IMG/VR virus record: IMGVR_UViG_3300042938_001279
Span: 1 to 60,562 of that record
DNA: 60,562 bases
Source: a virus
Strand: one strand, 5' to 3'
Below are positions 49,525 to 56,780 of this stretch, one piece after another; the first letter of the stretch is position 1, and each line of letters opens with the position of its first letter. The notes under the pieces are model-generated. The model was not told where the DNA came from, searched no databases, and saw only the letters and a list, made by a program, of their open reading frames with translations. Position numbers and translations under genes: made by a program.

Positions 49525-50029
49525 CGTGGACCCTCTTGGCGTTGGTGAGGTGCAGGATGCTCTCGATTCGCTTGTCGATTTCCGACTGCAACTCCTCTTC
49601 GGAGTAGAGGTCGATCGGCTTGCGGGCACCCCCCTGTTCGGTGTTTTTGATGGTGACCCTGGAGATCATCTCCAGCACACCAGACCTGATCCGTGACCCT
49701 GGCTTGGCGTCCCAGAACTGCTTCATGAGGAGCGCGGAGAACCCGTTCACTCCCCCGAAGTTGTTCATGATCGCTTCGGTGAGCTCAGCGGTGTGCGGGA
49801 TGTTCGTGCCGCCAGAAATCTGCCTGCTCACGAACGACTCGACCGCATTGCTCTCGATCTTCTCCAGGTCCGACTGCCGCTTCCTTTTCTTCTGGCACTT
49901 CCGGCACACGCGACGGAACTTGTGCGTGCAGCCCGGCGCTTTGGCGAAATACTTCTTGGTCAGCGGGTACGGGAACTCGCACGCCTCGCACTGCTGCATC
50001 AAGATGTCATCGCTATCGTCTTCGCTCAC
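49331..50029 (-). CDS. Probable terminase small subunit, 232 aa
   Basis: Placed just upstream of the large subunit. MSEDDSDDILMQQCEACEFP and CRKCQKKRKRQSD form an N-terminal zinc ribbon; then a helical centre (TAELTEAIMNNFGGVNGFSA, LLMKQFWDAKPGSRIRSG) fits a small terminase with an unusual zinc-binding N-terminus. The C-terminal tail overlaps the start of the large subunit. Identity is from position and composition, not from a strong motif. Confidence 0.55.
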   Translation of the reverse strand: MSEDDSDDILMQQCEACEFPYPLTKKYFAKAPGCTHKFRRVCRKCQKKRKRQSDLEKIESNAVESFVSRQISGGTNIPHTAELTEAIMNNFGGVNGFSALLMKQFWDAKPGSRIRSGVLEMISRVTIKNTEQGGARKPIDLYSEEELQSEIDKRIESILHLTNAKRVHDVVSQIPAPAPAGSSAAPFGQLPINLSDRRTQELAERAFLSAGGSPQDVPAIGVAVGVSPGPGE

Positions 50030-50033
50030 GGAT

Positions 50034-50345
50034 TCACCTGTCGAGCTGCATGACCGAAGCGATCATGGGCCGCATGAGCTGGCCCTCGTCGCCTTGATTC
50101 AGCGCTCTTTGAAGGGTTCGCTCTCGCCAGTTTCCGTACTGGTCGAGAATCTGGCTGGCCATGGACGGCCCGAGCAGGGACTGATTGAGGGATTCCAGCA
50201 TGTCCTGATCCAGCGGGATCGGGGACGTGGAAGTTCCCTGAGCAAGCTCGTTGAAAGCGTCTGTCATGGACGCATCGGCAGCCGCCAGGTCAATGGGGCG
50301 TCCGCCCTGCCGCTCTCGGAGTAAGGCTCGAATGGTGTTGCTCAT
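50034..50345 (-). CDS. Hypothetical protein, 103 aa
   Basis: MSNTIRALLRERQGGRPIDL begins a helical 103-residue protein ending with QLMRPMIASVMQLDR. ATG 50345 follows the DUF6321-type gene after six bases. No motif recognised. Confidence 0.55.
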   Translation of the reverse strand: MSNTIRALLRERQGGRPIDLAAADASMTDAFNELAQGTSTSPIPLDQDMLESLNQSLLGPSMASQILDQYGNWRERTLQRALNQGDEGQLMRPMIASVMQLDR

Positions 50346-50350
50346 GTTCT

Positions 50351-50617
50351 TCAGCAGTCCCACTTGCGGAGCGACTTGTTGATCCGGCTGTCGGGGTCTT
50401 TGGCGGTCTTCTTGCTGGTGAGCTTCTTCTTCATGCCCTTCATGCGAGCACAGAACGAGTTTCGCCGCGGCCCACCTTCCGGCTGGGGTGCCTTGAGGTT
50501 GGCGTCGTTCTCGCGGTTGTAGGACGCTCGCCCGGCGGCATTCAGCCCGCCATCGGGGTCTTGCCCTTCCTTGCGGGTCCACGCTCGTTTCTGGAGCTTT
50601 CTGATAACGTCGCTCAT
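50351..50617 (-). CDS. DUF6321-like phage protein, 88 aa
   Basis: From ATG 50617: MSDVIRKLQKRAWTRKEGQD, then GGLNAAGRASYNRENDANLK and NSFCARMKGMKKKL. The GGLNxxGRASYNRE plus SFCARMxGM pair is characteristic of a small, widely distributed phage protein family. Its function is unknown; the basic, Arg-rich composition is consistent with nucleic-acid contact. Confidence 0.75.
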   Translation of the reverse strand: MSDVIRKLQKRAWTRKEGQDPDGGLNAAGRASYNRENDANLKAPQPEGGPRRNSFCARMKGMKKKLTSKKTAKDPDSRINKSLRKWDC

Positions 50618-50829
50618 GGTGCCACCAGAATGGTTTTCGGGACCTCGCACTCACCGTCTTCGCACTCCCCGGACATCTTGGCCTCGTCGGCCGGGGTCGG
50701 TTCGCCCGGGGTCATCGAAGCGGCAGCCACTGCCACGGCGGCAGCAGCGCGGGGGCGAGCGGCTTCGATTGCGTCCGGCTCAGCAGACAGGGAGGCCAAG
50801 GCAGCCAGGAGGTAGTTCCAGATGGTCAT
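50614..50829 (-). CDS. Hypothetical exported or membrane-linked protein, 71 aa
   Basis: MTIWNYLLAALASLSAEPDA gives a short hydrophobic N-terminus followed by an Ala/Pro-rich segment and ECEDGECEV near the end. It is the last of the run of small membrane-directed genes and overlaps its neighbours by four bases. Confidence 0.5.
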   Translation of the reverse strand: MTIWNYLLAALASLSAEPDAIEAARPRAAAAVAVAAASMTPGEPTPADEAKMSGECEDGECEVPKTILVAP

Positions 50830-51101
50830 TTGTCATCCTCTTTGCTGGCCCTCAGGTCATCTTTCCACAGCTCGAACCCCTGCTCGCACAGGGGAGGCGG
50901 GCCGCCCTCCTCGTTGGCGACTTCCCCGCTGCACTGCGGGCAATTTTTCCTGTGGCGGTCAAACCGCGGGGTCAGGATTGGCCTGGGGCGATCGGGGCGA
51001 TGGGCGGGCGATGGCTTGGGGGCGGGCGGCGGCCGGAGCTGGCACCCAAAAAGTGCAAGCCCAGAGAAGGCGGCGGCGAGGATGCAGCTCCGCATGCTCA
51101 T
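50826..51101 (-). CDS. Pro-rich lipoprotein, spanin-like candidate, 91 aa
   Basis: From ATG 51101: MSMRSCILAAAFSGLALFGC is a lipoprotein signal peptide with lipobox LFGC (Cys20), followed by LRPPPAPKPSPAHRPDRPR, a Pro-rich stretch, and a C-terminal CPQCSGEVANEEGG zinc-ribbon-like piece. Small Pro-rich outer-membrane lipoproteins with this start are typical of phage Rz1-type spanins. It is in a cassette with membrane proteins and a papain-like protease. The spanin role is inference. Confidence 0.6.
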   Translation of the reverse strand: MSMRSCILAAAFSGLALFGCQLRPPPAPKPSPAHRPDRPRPILTPRFDRHRKNCPQCSGEVANEEGGPPPLCEQGFELWKDDLRASKEDDK

Positions 51102-51208
51102 CGATCGACCCTCCGAACAACGGACACCGCAAGGACCGTTCCGACCACAGCGCCGAGGAGGGCGCCAACGAAAGCCAGCCCGCCGACAATCAAGAACATC
51201 TCGAACAT
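51098..51208 (-). CDS. Tiny membrane protein, 36 aa
   Basis: MFEMFLIVGGLAFVGALLGA then VVGTVLAVSVVRRVDR: one long Gly/Ala/Val membrane helix and a basic end. ATGA overlaps at both ends place it tightly in the cassette. It could be a small holin-like or antiholin-like peptide, but only hydrophobicity supports that. Confidence 0.5.
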   Translation of the reverse strand: MFEMFLIVGGLAFVGALLGAVVGTVLAVSVVRRVDR

Positions 51209-51489
51209 CACCAACCTCCCTCGTGATTGAGGATGCGGTTGCCCTGCTCGTCATACTTCACGATCGAGCCAATGGCGTCCTGGGATGGGTCATGCTCTTC
51301 CTTGAGCGGCGCCTTCTCGGCTGCCAGCGCAAACCACAGCCCGAACTTGGCGATCTTCGACAGAAACTTGAGGACCGGCCGGGGCTTCTCGTGAGGAATG
51401 AACGGCGAATGATCCGAGTGCGTGGCCCACCAGCCGAACGTGGCAGCGAGTACGGTGGCAGCAAAAAAGATGCGAGTGGTCTTGTCCAT
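51208..51489 (-). CDS. Membrane-anchored small protein, 93 aa
   Basis: MDKTTRIFFAATVLAATFGW has one N-terminal hydrophobic helix, then FLSKIAKFGLWFALAAEKAP and an acidic/Asn tail. Located between the protease and the 36-residue protein. Possible holin or spanin partner; unproven. Confidence 0.55.
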   Translation of the reverse strand: MDKTTRIFFAATVLAATFGWWATHSDHSPFIPHEKPRPVLKFLSKIAKFGLWFALAAEKAPLKEEHDPSQDAIGSIVKYDEQGNRILNHEGGW

Positions 51490-51496
51490 GTCTTCC

Positions 51497-52612
51497 TCAG
51501 AATGCCAGCGACAGTGACGGGGGATCGGCCTTCATCATCCAGTCGAAGTGATTCAGGTCTCGGTACTTGAACCCATCAACTCCGCCTATGGCGAAGCTGT
51601 CGCCCTGACTGATGATGGCGATGGCATCTTCTCTGCTGATCCAGAAAGAACCGTCTGGTTGGTCAGATGGCCACTTAGGACCTGTTACCCAGGTGCTTCC
51701 CCAAGAGTTCATAATGAGGATGCCGTCCTTCTTGCCATCGTTCTTAGCATACCTCACAGCAATTGCGACCATACAATGAGACCAGTTCCCTCCCCTAGGA
51801 AGGAATCCGTCTTGATCTCTTACCTTGGTCCTGGCAAATCCAATGTTGGAGCACACGGGCACTGGGTACCCAGACTCCAGTGCGGCACACAGGCCCTCCC
51901 ACGTTTCGATCAAGGCCACCTTCTGTGCCTTGTGGAGGTTCGCCTCTTTGGCAAGCTCCGCCGGAACTCCGTTGCGGCCCCAGTCCCTGGAGAGCGGGAT
52001 GGAGTAGGTGGTGAGGTCAAAGTTGCCGTACTTCTGGCGATAGAGGATGCCCCCTCGCCCGTTCTTCAGGCCTGACACCCACCTTGCAGCCGCTGCGCCG
52101 TAGCTCCCGTCGCCTCCCGAGTTCACGGATATTGGAGGCAGTCTGGCGGCCGTTCTCGATCCACCGTAAATTGGCTCAGTTGCCACCATAGGAGGCGGCT
52201 GTGCCAATCGTCCTTGCGTCCAGTCTACGCACTGGCCCACATAAGACCCCATAGCCCAGCCCATGCTTACGCACGTCCCGGCTTCCCCTTGATTGAATGG
52301 GCCGAGGGGCTTCTGGTAGACCGCTTGGTGAGCTTTGATCGCTGCCCGGTACGGGAACGTGTCCACTCCCCGGGCCTTTTGGATCACCTCCTCCCCAGCT
52401 TCCCGAAAGGTCGGCTTGTCCAGCTCACCCAAGAACTGACGCACGCCGTCGGGATCGGGCGTGTAGCCGTAGTTTGAAGTGTTGGTGCGCAGGCGGATAC
52501 TCACGTCCTCAAGAGCCCTGGTCAGGCTCCAGCCGAGGAGTGAGATGGCGATGCCAGCAAAAATCCACTTCCAGTGAAGGGGATTGCTCTGGGGGTCGTT
52601 ACTTGGCGGCAC
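51497..52612 (-). CDS. Membrane-anchored papain-like (C1) cysteine protease, 371 aa
   Basis: GTG 52612 has AAGGAG eight bases upstream and is preferred to an ATG at 52648. An N-terminal membrane helix (WKWIFAGIAISLLGW, residues 14-28) precedes the protease domain. Its papain signatures are oxyanion Gln108 and catalytic Cys114 in NQGEAGTCVSMGWA, His279 in NWSHCMVAIAV, and Asn302 in LIMNSWGSTW. All three catalytic positions are present. A C1 peptidase anchored in the membrane among tiny membrane proteins and a lipoprotein suggests a lysis or envelope role rather than capsid maturation. Confidence 0.85.
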   Translation of the reverse strand: MPPSNDPQSNPLHWKWIFAGIAISLLGWSLTRALEDVSIRLRTNTSNYGYTPDPDGVRQFLGELDKPTFREAGEEVIQKARGVDTFPYRAAIKAHQAVYQKPLGPFNQGEAGTCVSMGWAMGSYVGQCVDWTQGRLAQPPPMVATEPIYGGSRTAARLPPISVNSGGDGSYGAAAARWVSGLKNGRGGILYRQKYGNFDLTTYSIPLSRDWGRNGVPAELAKEANLHKAQKVALIETWEGLCAALESGYPVPVCSNIGFARTKVRDQDGFLPRGGNWSHCMVAIAVRYAKNDGKKDGILIMNSWGSTWVTGPKWPSDQPDGSFWISREDAIAIISQGDSFAIGGVDGFKYRDLNHFDWMMKADPPSLSLAF

Positions 52613-53051
52613 GAGCGCTCTCCTTGGCAACATCGCGGAGGGCGGCAACCCAGGCGTCTCGGTTCACGAGAGGCCCGGGATCGACTCCCAGCTTGGCAGT
52701 CAGATAGTCCCCGACGATTTTCTTGACGTGCGGCTGACGGGTGCCAATCGACTCGCCGTCCATCATGGCAATGCGAACGCGGCTTCGGAGCTCCTCGACC
52801 TGAAGCCCGGTGGTGTACCAGGGGCTCGGACGCTTGCCGTCGTCCGACAGTTCGTGGGCAATCTCCTCCACCATCACGGAGAAGTCGGCGGCATCCTTGG
52901 CCGCAGCCGGACCGATGAACTGTCCCTTGAGGGTCAGGCCGGAGACCGAATCTGGCACCACCTCCGGCCTTGGCGCCGAGTTCTTGCCGAGGTTCCACGC
53001 CAAAAAGGCGAGAACTGCCGCCACGAGATAAGGCCTGAGTTCCTGGTTCAC
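52599..53051 (-). CDS. Membrane-anchored hypothetical protein, 150 aa
   Basis: MNQELRPYLVAAVLAFLAWN gives an N-terminal membrane helix; the rest is soluble and mixed, including PEVVPDSVSGLTLKGQFIGP. ATGA overlap with its upstream neighbour and a 14-base overlap with the protease gene show operon coupling. Function unknown; same cassette. Confidence 0.6.
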   Translation of the reverse strand: MNQELRPYLVAAVLAFLAWNLGKNSAPRPEVVPDSVSGLTLKGQFIGPAAAKDAADFSVMVEEIAHELSDDGKRPSPWYTTGLQVEELRSRVRIAMMDGESIGTRQPHVKKIVGDYLTAKLGVDPGPLVNRDAWVAALRDVAKESARAAK

Positions 53052-53329
53052 TTTTCCTCCAGTGCCGCCTGGATGAGGTCAAACGCTGCCTTGAGCTCCG
53101 GCGTCAGCTTCTCGTCGGCAGCGAGCTTCTTGCGGACAAACGCCAGGTCCGGCTTGGCCAGCACGTTGGCGACCGGAAGGCCAGGGTGAGCGGTGTATGC
53201 AGGCGGAGGCGCTGGTGCCGCGGCAGCCGTGGATGCGAACTGCTGAGGCTTGCTGCCGGGTTCGTTGACTGCCGAGAGGATTTTCCACGCGACGTAGAGG
53301 CCCACGCACACAACAATGGTCTCGGTCAC
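53048..53329 (-). CDS. Small membrane protein, 93 aa (GTG start)
   Basis: GTG 53329 overlaps the upstream TGA as GTGA. VTETIVVCVGLYVAWKILSA is one membrane helix; a Pro/Ala linker and a short charged C-terminal helix (KKLAADEKLTPELKAAFDLI) follow. It probably sits in the inner membrane with the C-terminus soluble. Function unknown. Confidence 0.6.
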   Translation of the reverse strand: MTETIVVCVGLYVAWKILSAVNEPGSKPQQFASTAAAAPAPPPAYTAHPGLPVANVLAKPDLAFVRKKLAADEKLTPELKAAFDLIQAALEEK

Positions 53330-53679
53330 GCTGAGGCCCTCACGTCGGGAAGCGATCTGTCCAGAACGCCGGACAGGATGGCGATGATGAGCGATCGCGC
53401 GACAGGCTTGACGAACGGCCAGACCGTCCACTTGGCAAGAACTGGGACGCACTGGTCGGCCACAGCATCAAAGAGCATGCCGATGGCGATTTCCACGTCC
53501 TTTTTCTTAACCTTGCCTGGGACATCGAGGTCGTCCAAGCCAAGCGCCACCATCTTCAGCAGGGCAAATGCCAGGCTGCCAAAGTCAGCGAAGGAGAGGC
53601 CATCCTTGGCCTTCTCCCTCGCGTCATCGATGAACGCCTGGACCCGTTGCTCAAGCGTGAGAACCGGGCTGTCGCCCAT
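53326..53679 (-). CDS. Hydrophobic hypothetical protein, 117 aa
   Basis: MGDSPVLTLEQRVQAFIDDA, then FADFGSLAFALLKMVALGLD and PVLAKWTVWPFVKPVARSLI, followed by IAILSGVLDRS. Several amphipathic or hydrophobic helices suggest membrane contact. It begins 25 bases after the tRNA and opens the membrane cassette. Holin-like behaviour is possible but not shown. Confidence 0.55.
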   Translation of the reverse strand: MGDSPVLTLEQRVQAFIDDAREKAKDGLSFADFGSLAFALLKMVALGLDDLDVPGKVKKKDVEIAIGMLFDAVADQCVPVLAKWTVWPFVKPVARSLIIAILSGVLDRSLPDVRASA

Positions 53680-53704
53680 CGATTGTCTCCTCGTGTCGCT
53701 TCAG

Positions 53705-53777
53705 TGGGGGCGGCCGGACTCGAACCGGCGGCCTCCTGGTTATGAGCCAGGTGAGCTACCAACTGCTCCACGCCCCG
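53705..53777 (-). tRNA. tRNA-Met(CAT), initiator type
   Basis: A 73-base cloverleaf. The acceptor stem has six paired positions and a C1 x C72 mismatch, as in bacterial initiator tRNAs. D-stem GAGC/GCTC gives an A11:U24 pair, another initiator feature. Anticodon loop CTCATAA (CAT at 53744-53742) sits on a CCTGG/CCAGG stem. The T arm is GCCGG-TTCGAGT-CCGGC. CCA is not encoded. It starts six bases after the stop of the decoration-protein gene, within the head operon. The usual three G:C pairs of initiators are reduced to two plus a T:A. Confidence 0.9.
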
Positions 53778-53783
53778 CCAGAA

Positions 53784-54344
53784 TCAGGTTGCCGTCGGGA
53801 TGTGTGCGCTGTTGGACGTTCCGCCGACGATGATCCGCACCAGGCTGTTCGCTGCGGTGGCGATAGTCTCGCCCAAGCCGAGGCCCGCGATGGCGTTCCC
53901 GGACGTGCCGACTGCCATCTTCGTCCCGACGGTGGGAGTGGCCGCGGTGGCCACCGAAGTCGGGCCCTGGATGACACCCCAGAAAATATCCTTGATCGCA
54001 ACGCTCCCGGACGTGCCGTCGGGAAGCAGCGACGGAAGGTACTCGTCCACCACAGCCACCTGGAAGTCGGTGGTCACAGCGAGCGAGAGGGCGTCAGTGG
54101 TGCGGAACTTCACCAACTGGCCCTTGGTGAGCACGGCGCCCGTGTTGTTCCGCAGTGCGATGCAGCGGACGTACCGCGTCGGGAAGTTGACGATCCCGGC
54201 CGGATAGGTGGCAGGGTTCTGGTCCATGAAGACCTTCTCCATCCCGGCCGTTCCTACTCCGAAGGTCGGGTCGGAGAGGGTGGCGATTCCGCCGCCAAGG
54301 GTCTGGCCTCGCCCGAACTGTGGGTCTGCTGTGGTCGTGGGCAT
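53784..54344 (-). CDS. Capsid decoration-like protein, 186 aa
   Basis: Follows the major capsid gene. MPTTTADPQFGRGQTLGGGI begins a beta-rich protein with RYVRCIALRNNTGAVLTKGQ and VDEYLPSLLPDGTSGSVAIK, and a C-terminal LVRIIVGGTSNSAHIPTAT. DUF2190-type head decoration proteins have this size, position and beta-rich repeats. The tRNA lies six bases beyond its stop. Confidence 0.65.
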   Translation of the reverse strand: MPTTTADPQFGRGQTLGGGIATLSDPTFGVGTAGMEKVFMDQNPATYPAGIVNFPTRYVRCIALRNNTGAVLTKGQLVKFRTTDALSLAVTTDFQVAVVDEYLPSLLPDGTSGSVAIKDIFWGVIQGPTSVATAATPTVGTKMAVGTSGNAIAGLGLGETIATAANSLVRIIVGGTSNSAHIPTAT

Positions 54345-54403
54345 TGCTGTTGTCTACCTCGAAGGAATGGATGTGTGGTGAAAACTCTCGGTGGAACCTT
54401 GGC

Positions 54404-55531
54404 TCAGGCAAGGGCCTTGAGAGCGAAGAAGTTCCTGGGGGAGCGAAACCGGAGGTTGGCCAGGGTGCTCACGACGTACTTGTAGCTCTGGTTGCCCACG
54501 TCGTAGACCGGCCCCTCGACCACGAAGAGCGTGTCTTCCATGCACCGGAGTTCGAGGTTGTCGATCGAGAGCCCGTATCCGCACCCGACCGGCACGCCAT
54601 ACTCGGTGGAAATATCCACGCCGTCCTGCTGGAAGACATCCTTGAAGCCATAGCTTCGGAGTCCCTCGTTGCTGTTGGCGAGGATTCTTTCCTTGGAGTC
54701 GAGCTTGGTCTTGTAGTCGATGAACATCCGGCGATCCACCAACACCACGTCGATCTGGCTTTCCTTGGTGTCGTTGCGCTGAGCCTGGTTGATGCCCTCG
54801 CGGACCGCGAGCGTGCAGTTGTCGAACCAGGTGTAGGAGCTGCCACCGTTCTTGAAGGCACTGGACGTGTAGTTGATGATGATCGGGGAGTAGAAGTCAT
54901 ACTCCGGGTCGGCCGTACCGTTCGGCCACGGCACGCCGGGCTGCTGCGAGCCAGCGATGGCCCCGAGTCCCGTGTTGACGGTGGCGTAGGTGTCGCTCGG
55001 CCAGCCGTACATGTCGGCCGCGTTCGCCGTGGACCGCTTGCTGCCGTCGGTGATGTTCACCGTGCCGCTGCTTGCGAGGAACGACTCCATACCGTGGAAC
55101 CGCGTCTCGTTACCAACGGCATCGCCGTCGGTGTAAATCTCCTTCGAGAGATACTGCTTGAGGCTCGTGGTGAGCCGGTTCTGCATCTTCGAGGCGACCT
55201 GCACGAGGGCCGAAGCACCCGTGTTCTCCTTGAGCTCCTTGCGGTAGATCATGTCCGTGGTCTGGTAGCCACGGTACGGGAGCTGCGCGTCCACCCAGAG
55301 GTTCTGGCGAGCGAAGATGCGGGGCGTTTCGCCGTTGTTGCCAGTCACAGGCTGGTTGCGGTACTGCACCTGCCAGTCGATCCCGCGCCCGCCCTGATTC
55401 ATCAGGACGTTGCCGGACCCTTCCAGCAGCGCGAAGATTTTGAACGACCGAAGCATCGCCAGCTCCTCCTGACGGAGGTAGTTGACGGTCGTCGTTCCGA
55501 TTGTCCGTGCCCAGTCTGTGCTCGAAGGCAT
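54404..55531 (-). CDS. Major capsid protein, 375 aa
   Basis: MPSSTDWARTIGTTTVNYLR opens an HK97-like major capsid protein with a long helical N-terminus, GETPRIFARQNLWVDAQLPY, an internal loop (YTSSAFKNGGSSYTWFDNCT) and VVLVDRRMFIDYKTKLDSKE. It is preceded by the scaffold gene and followed by the decoration gene, the usual order. Confidence 0.75.
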   Translation of the reverse strand: MPSSTDWARTIGTTTVNYLRQEELAMLRSFKIFALLEGSGNVLMNQGGRGIDWQVQYRNQPVTGNNGETPRIFARQNLWVDAQLPYRGYQTTDMIYRKELKENTGASALVQVASKMQNRLTTSLKQYLSKEIYTDGDAVGNETRFHGMESFLASSGTVNITDGSKRSTANAADMYGWPSDTYATVNTGLGAIAGSQQPGVPWPNGTADPEYDFYSPIIINYTSSAFKNGGSSYTWFDNCTLAVREGINQAQRNDTKESQIDVVLVDRRMFIDYKTKLDSKERILANSNEGLRSYGFKDVFQQDGVDISTEYGVPVGCGYGLSIDNLELRCMEDTLFVVEGPVYDVGNQSYKYVVSTLANLRFRSPRNFFALKALA

Positions 55532-55542
55532 GCTTCAACCTT

Positions 55543-56718
55543 TCAAAGGAGTCCGCGCTTCGCTGCCGTGTCGAGGAGCATCTGCTCGTAGCTCGCTGGC
55601 CTTGAAGCGCGTGGGTCGTTGTTGGTGGTTCCCGCCGATCGATTCGGAGACCTGGATGCTTCTCGGCGGAGGAAGTCCATGTTGGCTTGTGCTCGGGCTG
55701 CTCTTGCTGCGTCCTGGCTGGACGTGTCTTGCTGGGGCGGAACAGGGGGAGCAGGGGGGGCGAACTGTTGAGCTTGCTGTGGCTGCCGAAAGAACTCGGG
55801 TTGCTGGTCAACTTCCATTCTTGCCGCGTAGTCGCGGAGCAGAAGGTCGTGTTCCACCTTGTCTCTTGCGTACTGCCATCTCTGCTGAGGGTTTGTGATC
55901 CCCATGGATCGCCCTTGCTCGACGTATTTATGTACGGCAATAGCTTCCGTTGTCACACTTCCGTCTTCGTTGAAGAGCCAGTCCGCGTTTTCCGAACGGA
56001 TTTGGTCCACGAACGACTCGTTGTCGCGCTGCGTCATCGTCTGCTGGACGATCTCTTGGGCGATCTGCTTGGCCCGCCCTTCGACCATGGGACCCAGGGC
56101 TGCCTCCGGGTCTTCGAGGAACTTCCTGGCGAAGTCCTGTTTGAATGCCATCTGCTCTTCGAGCGACTGCCGGGCGTCGATCGGGGCGTCCGGGGAGATG
56201 ACCTCGCGTCCCGTCTCGGGATCGCGGACGAGGAACCGCTTGTGCGAGTCGCGGACTTGCGGGGGATTCCACCAGGGCTTCTTCTCCTCGGCGGGCTTGG
56301 CCCCGGGGTGCTGCGCGGCGGCGGCGGGCGGCGCCATGCGTGCCTTCTGCCACTCATCGAACTGCGGTTTGTCGGCCAGGTACTTCTGGATGTTTGGGTA
56401 GAGCTGCTGGAACTGCGTGAGCTGCTGCGATGCGGCACGCTCCCTGACCGTCGTCTGGTAGAGGGCGTGAGCGATCTGCTGCTCCGAGAGGTCCCTGAAC
56501 TGCGGCAGTTGCCGGAAGTTGTTCATCACCTCCCAGTTCGACCGCGCGGCTGCGGCGGCTTGCGGCGGCTGGCCCGGGGCGGCCTGCTGCGGAGCCCGCT
56601 GCTGAGGGGCAGAAGACTGGGGAGTTGCACCTGAATCAGATGACCCGGAGTCCTGCGATTCCGAGACATCGACATCCTGATCCACAACGTCTGCCGAACC
56701 GTCAGTGGGCATTGACAT
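55543..56718 (-). CDS. Scaffolding protein, 391 aa
   Basis: Highly charged, Gln/Pro/Ala-rich helical protein beginning MSMPTDGSADVVDQDVDVSE, with PQSSAPQQRAPQQAAPGQPP near the N-terminus and a long helical centre (KQDFARKFLEDPEAALGPMV). It ends in a basic tail with RREASRSPNRSAGTTNND. Position directly before the capsid gene and composition indicate scaffold. AAGGAG precedes the ATG. Confidence 0.75.
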   Translation of the reverse strand: MSMPTDGSADVVDQDVDVSESQDSGSSDSGATPQSSAPQQRAPQQAAPGQPPQAAAAARSNWEVMNNFRQLPQFRDLSEQQIAHALYQTTVRERAASQQLTQFQQLYPNIQKYLADKPQFDEWQKARMAPPAAAAQHPGAKPAEEKKPWWNPPQVRDSHKRFLVRDPETGREVISPDAPIDARQSLEEQMAFKQDFARKFLEDPEAALGPMVEGRAKQIAQEIVQQTMTQRDNESFVDQIRSENADWLFNEDGSVTTEAIAVHKYVEQGRSMGITNPQQRWQYARDKVEHDLLLRDYAARMEVDQQPEFFRQPQQAQQFAPPAPPVPPQQDTSSQDAARAARAQANMDFLRREASRSPNRSAGTTNNDPRASRPASYEQMLLDTAAKRGLL

Positions 56719-56780
56719 GAAAAGTTCTCCTTGGGTGGACGAAGATCACAACCTATGGGAGACGATCACGCAATGGTAAT

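Noticed and set aside
55920-55935. CATAAATAC inside the scaffold gene resembling the late motif
   Set aside because: It lacks the GGCGA upstream part and codes conserved-looking residues (HKY); likely chance.
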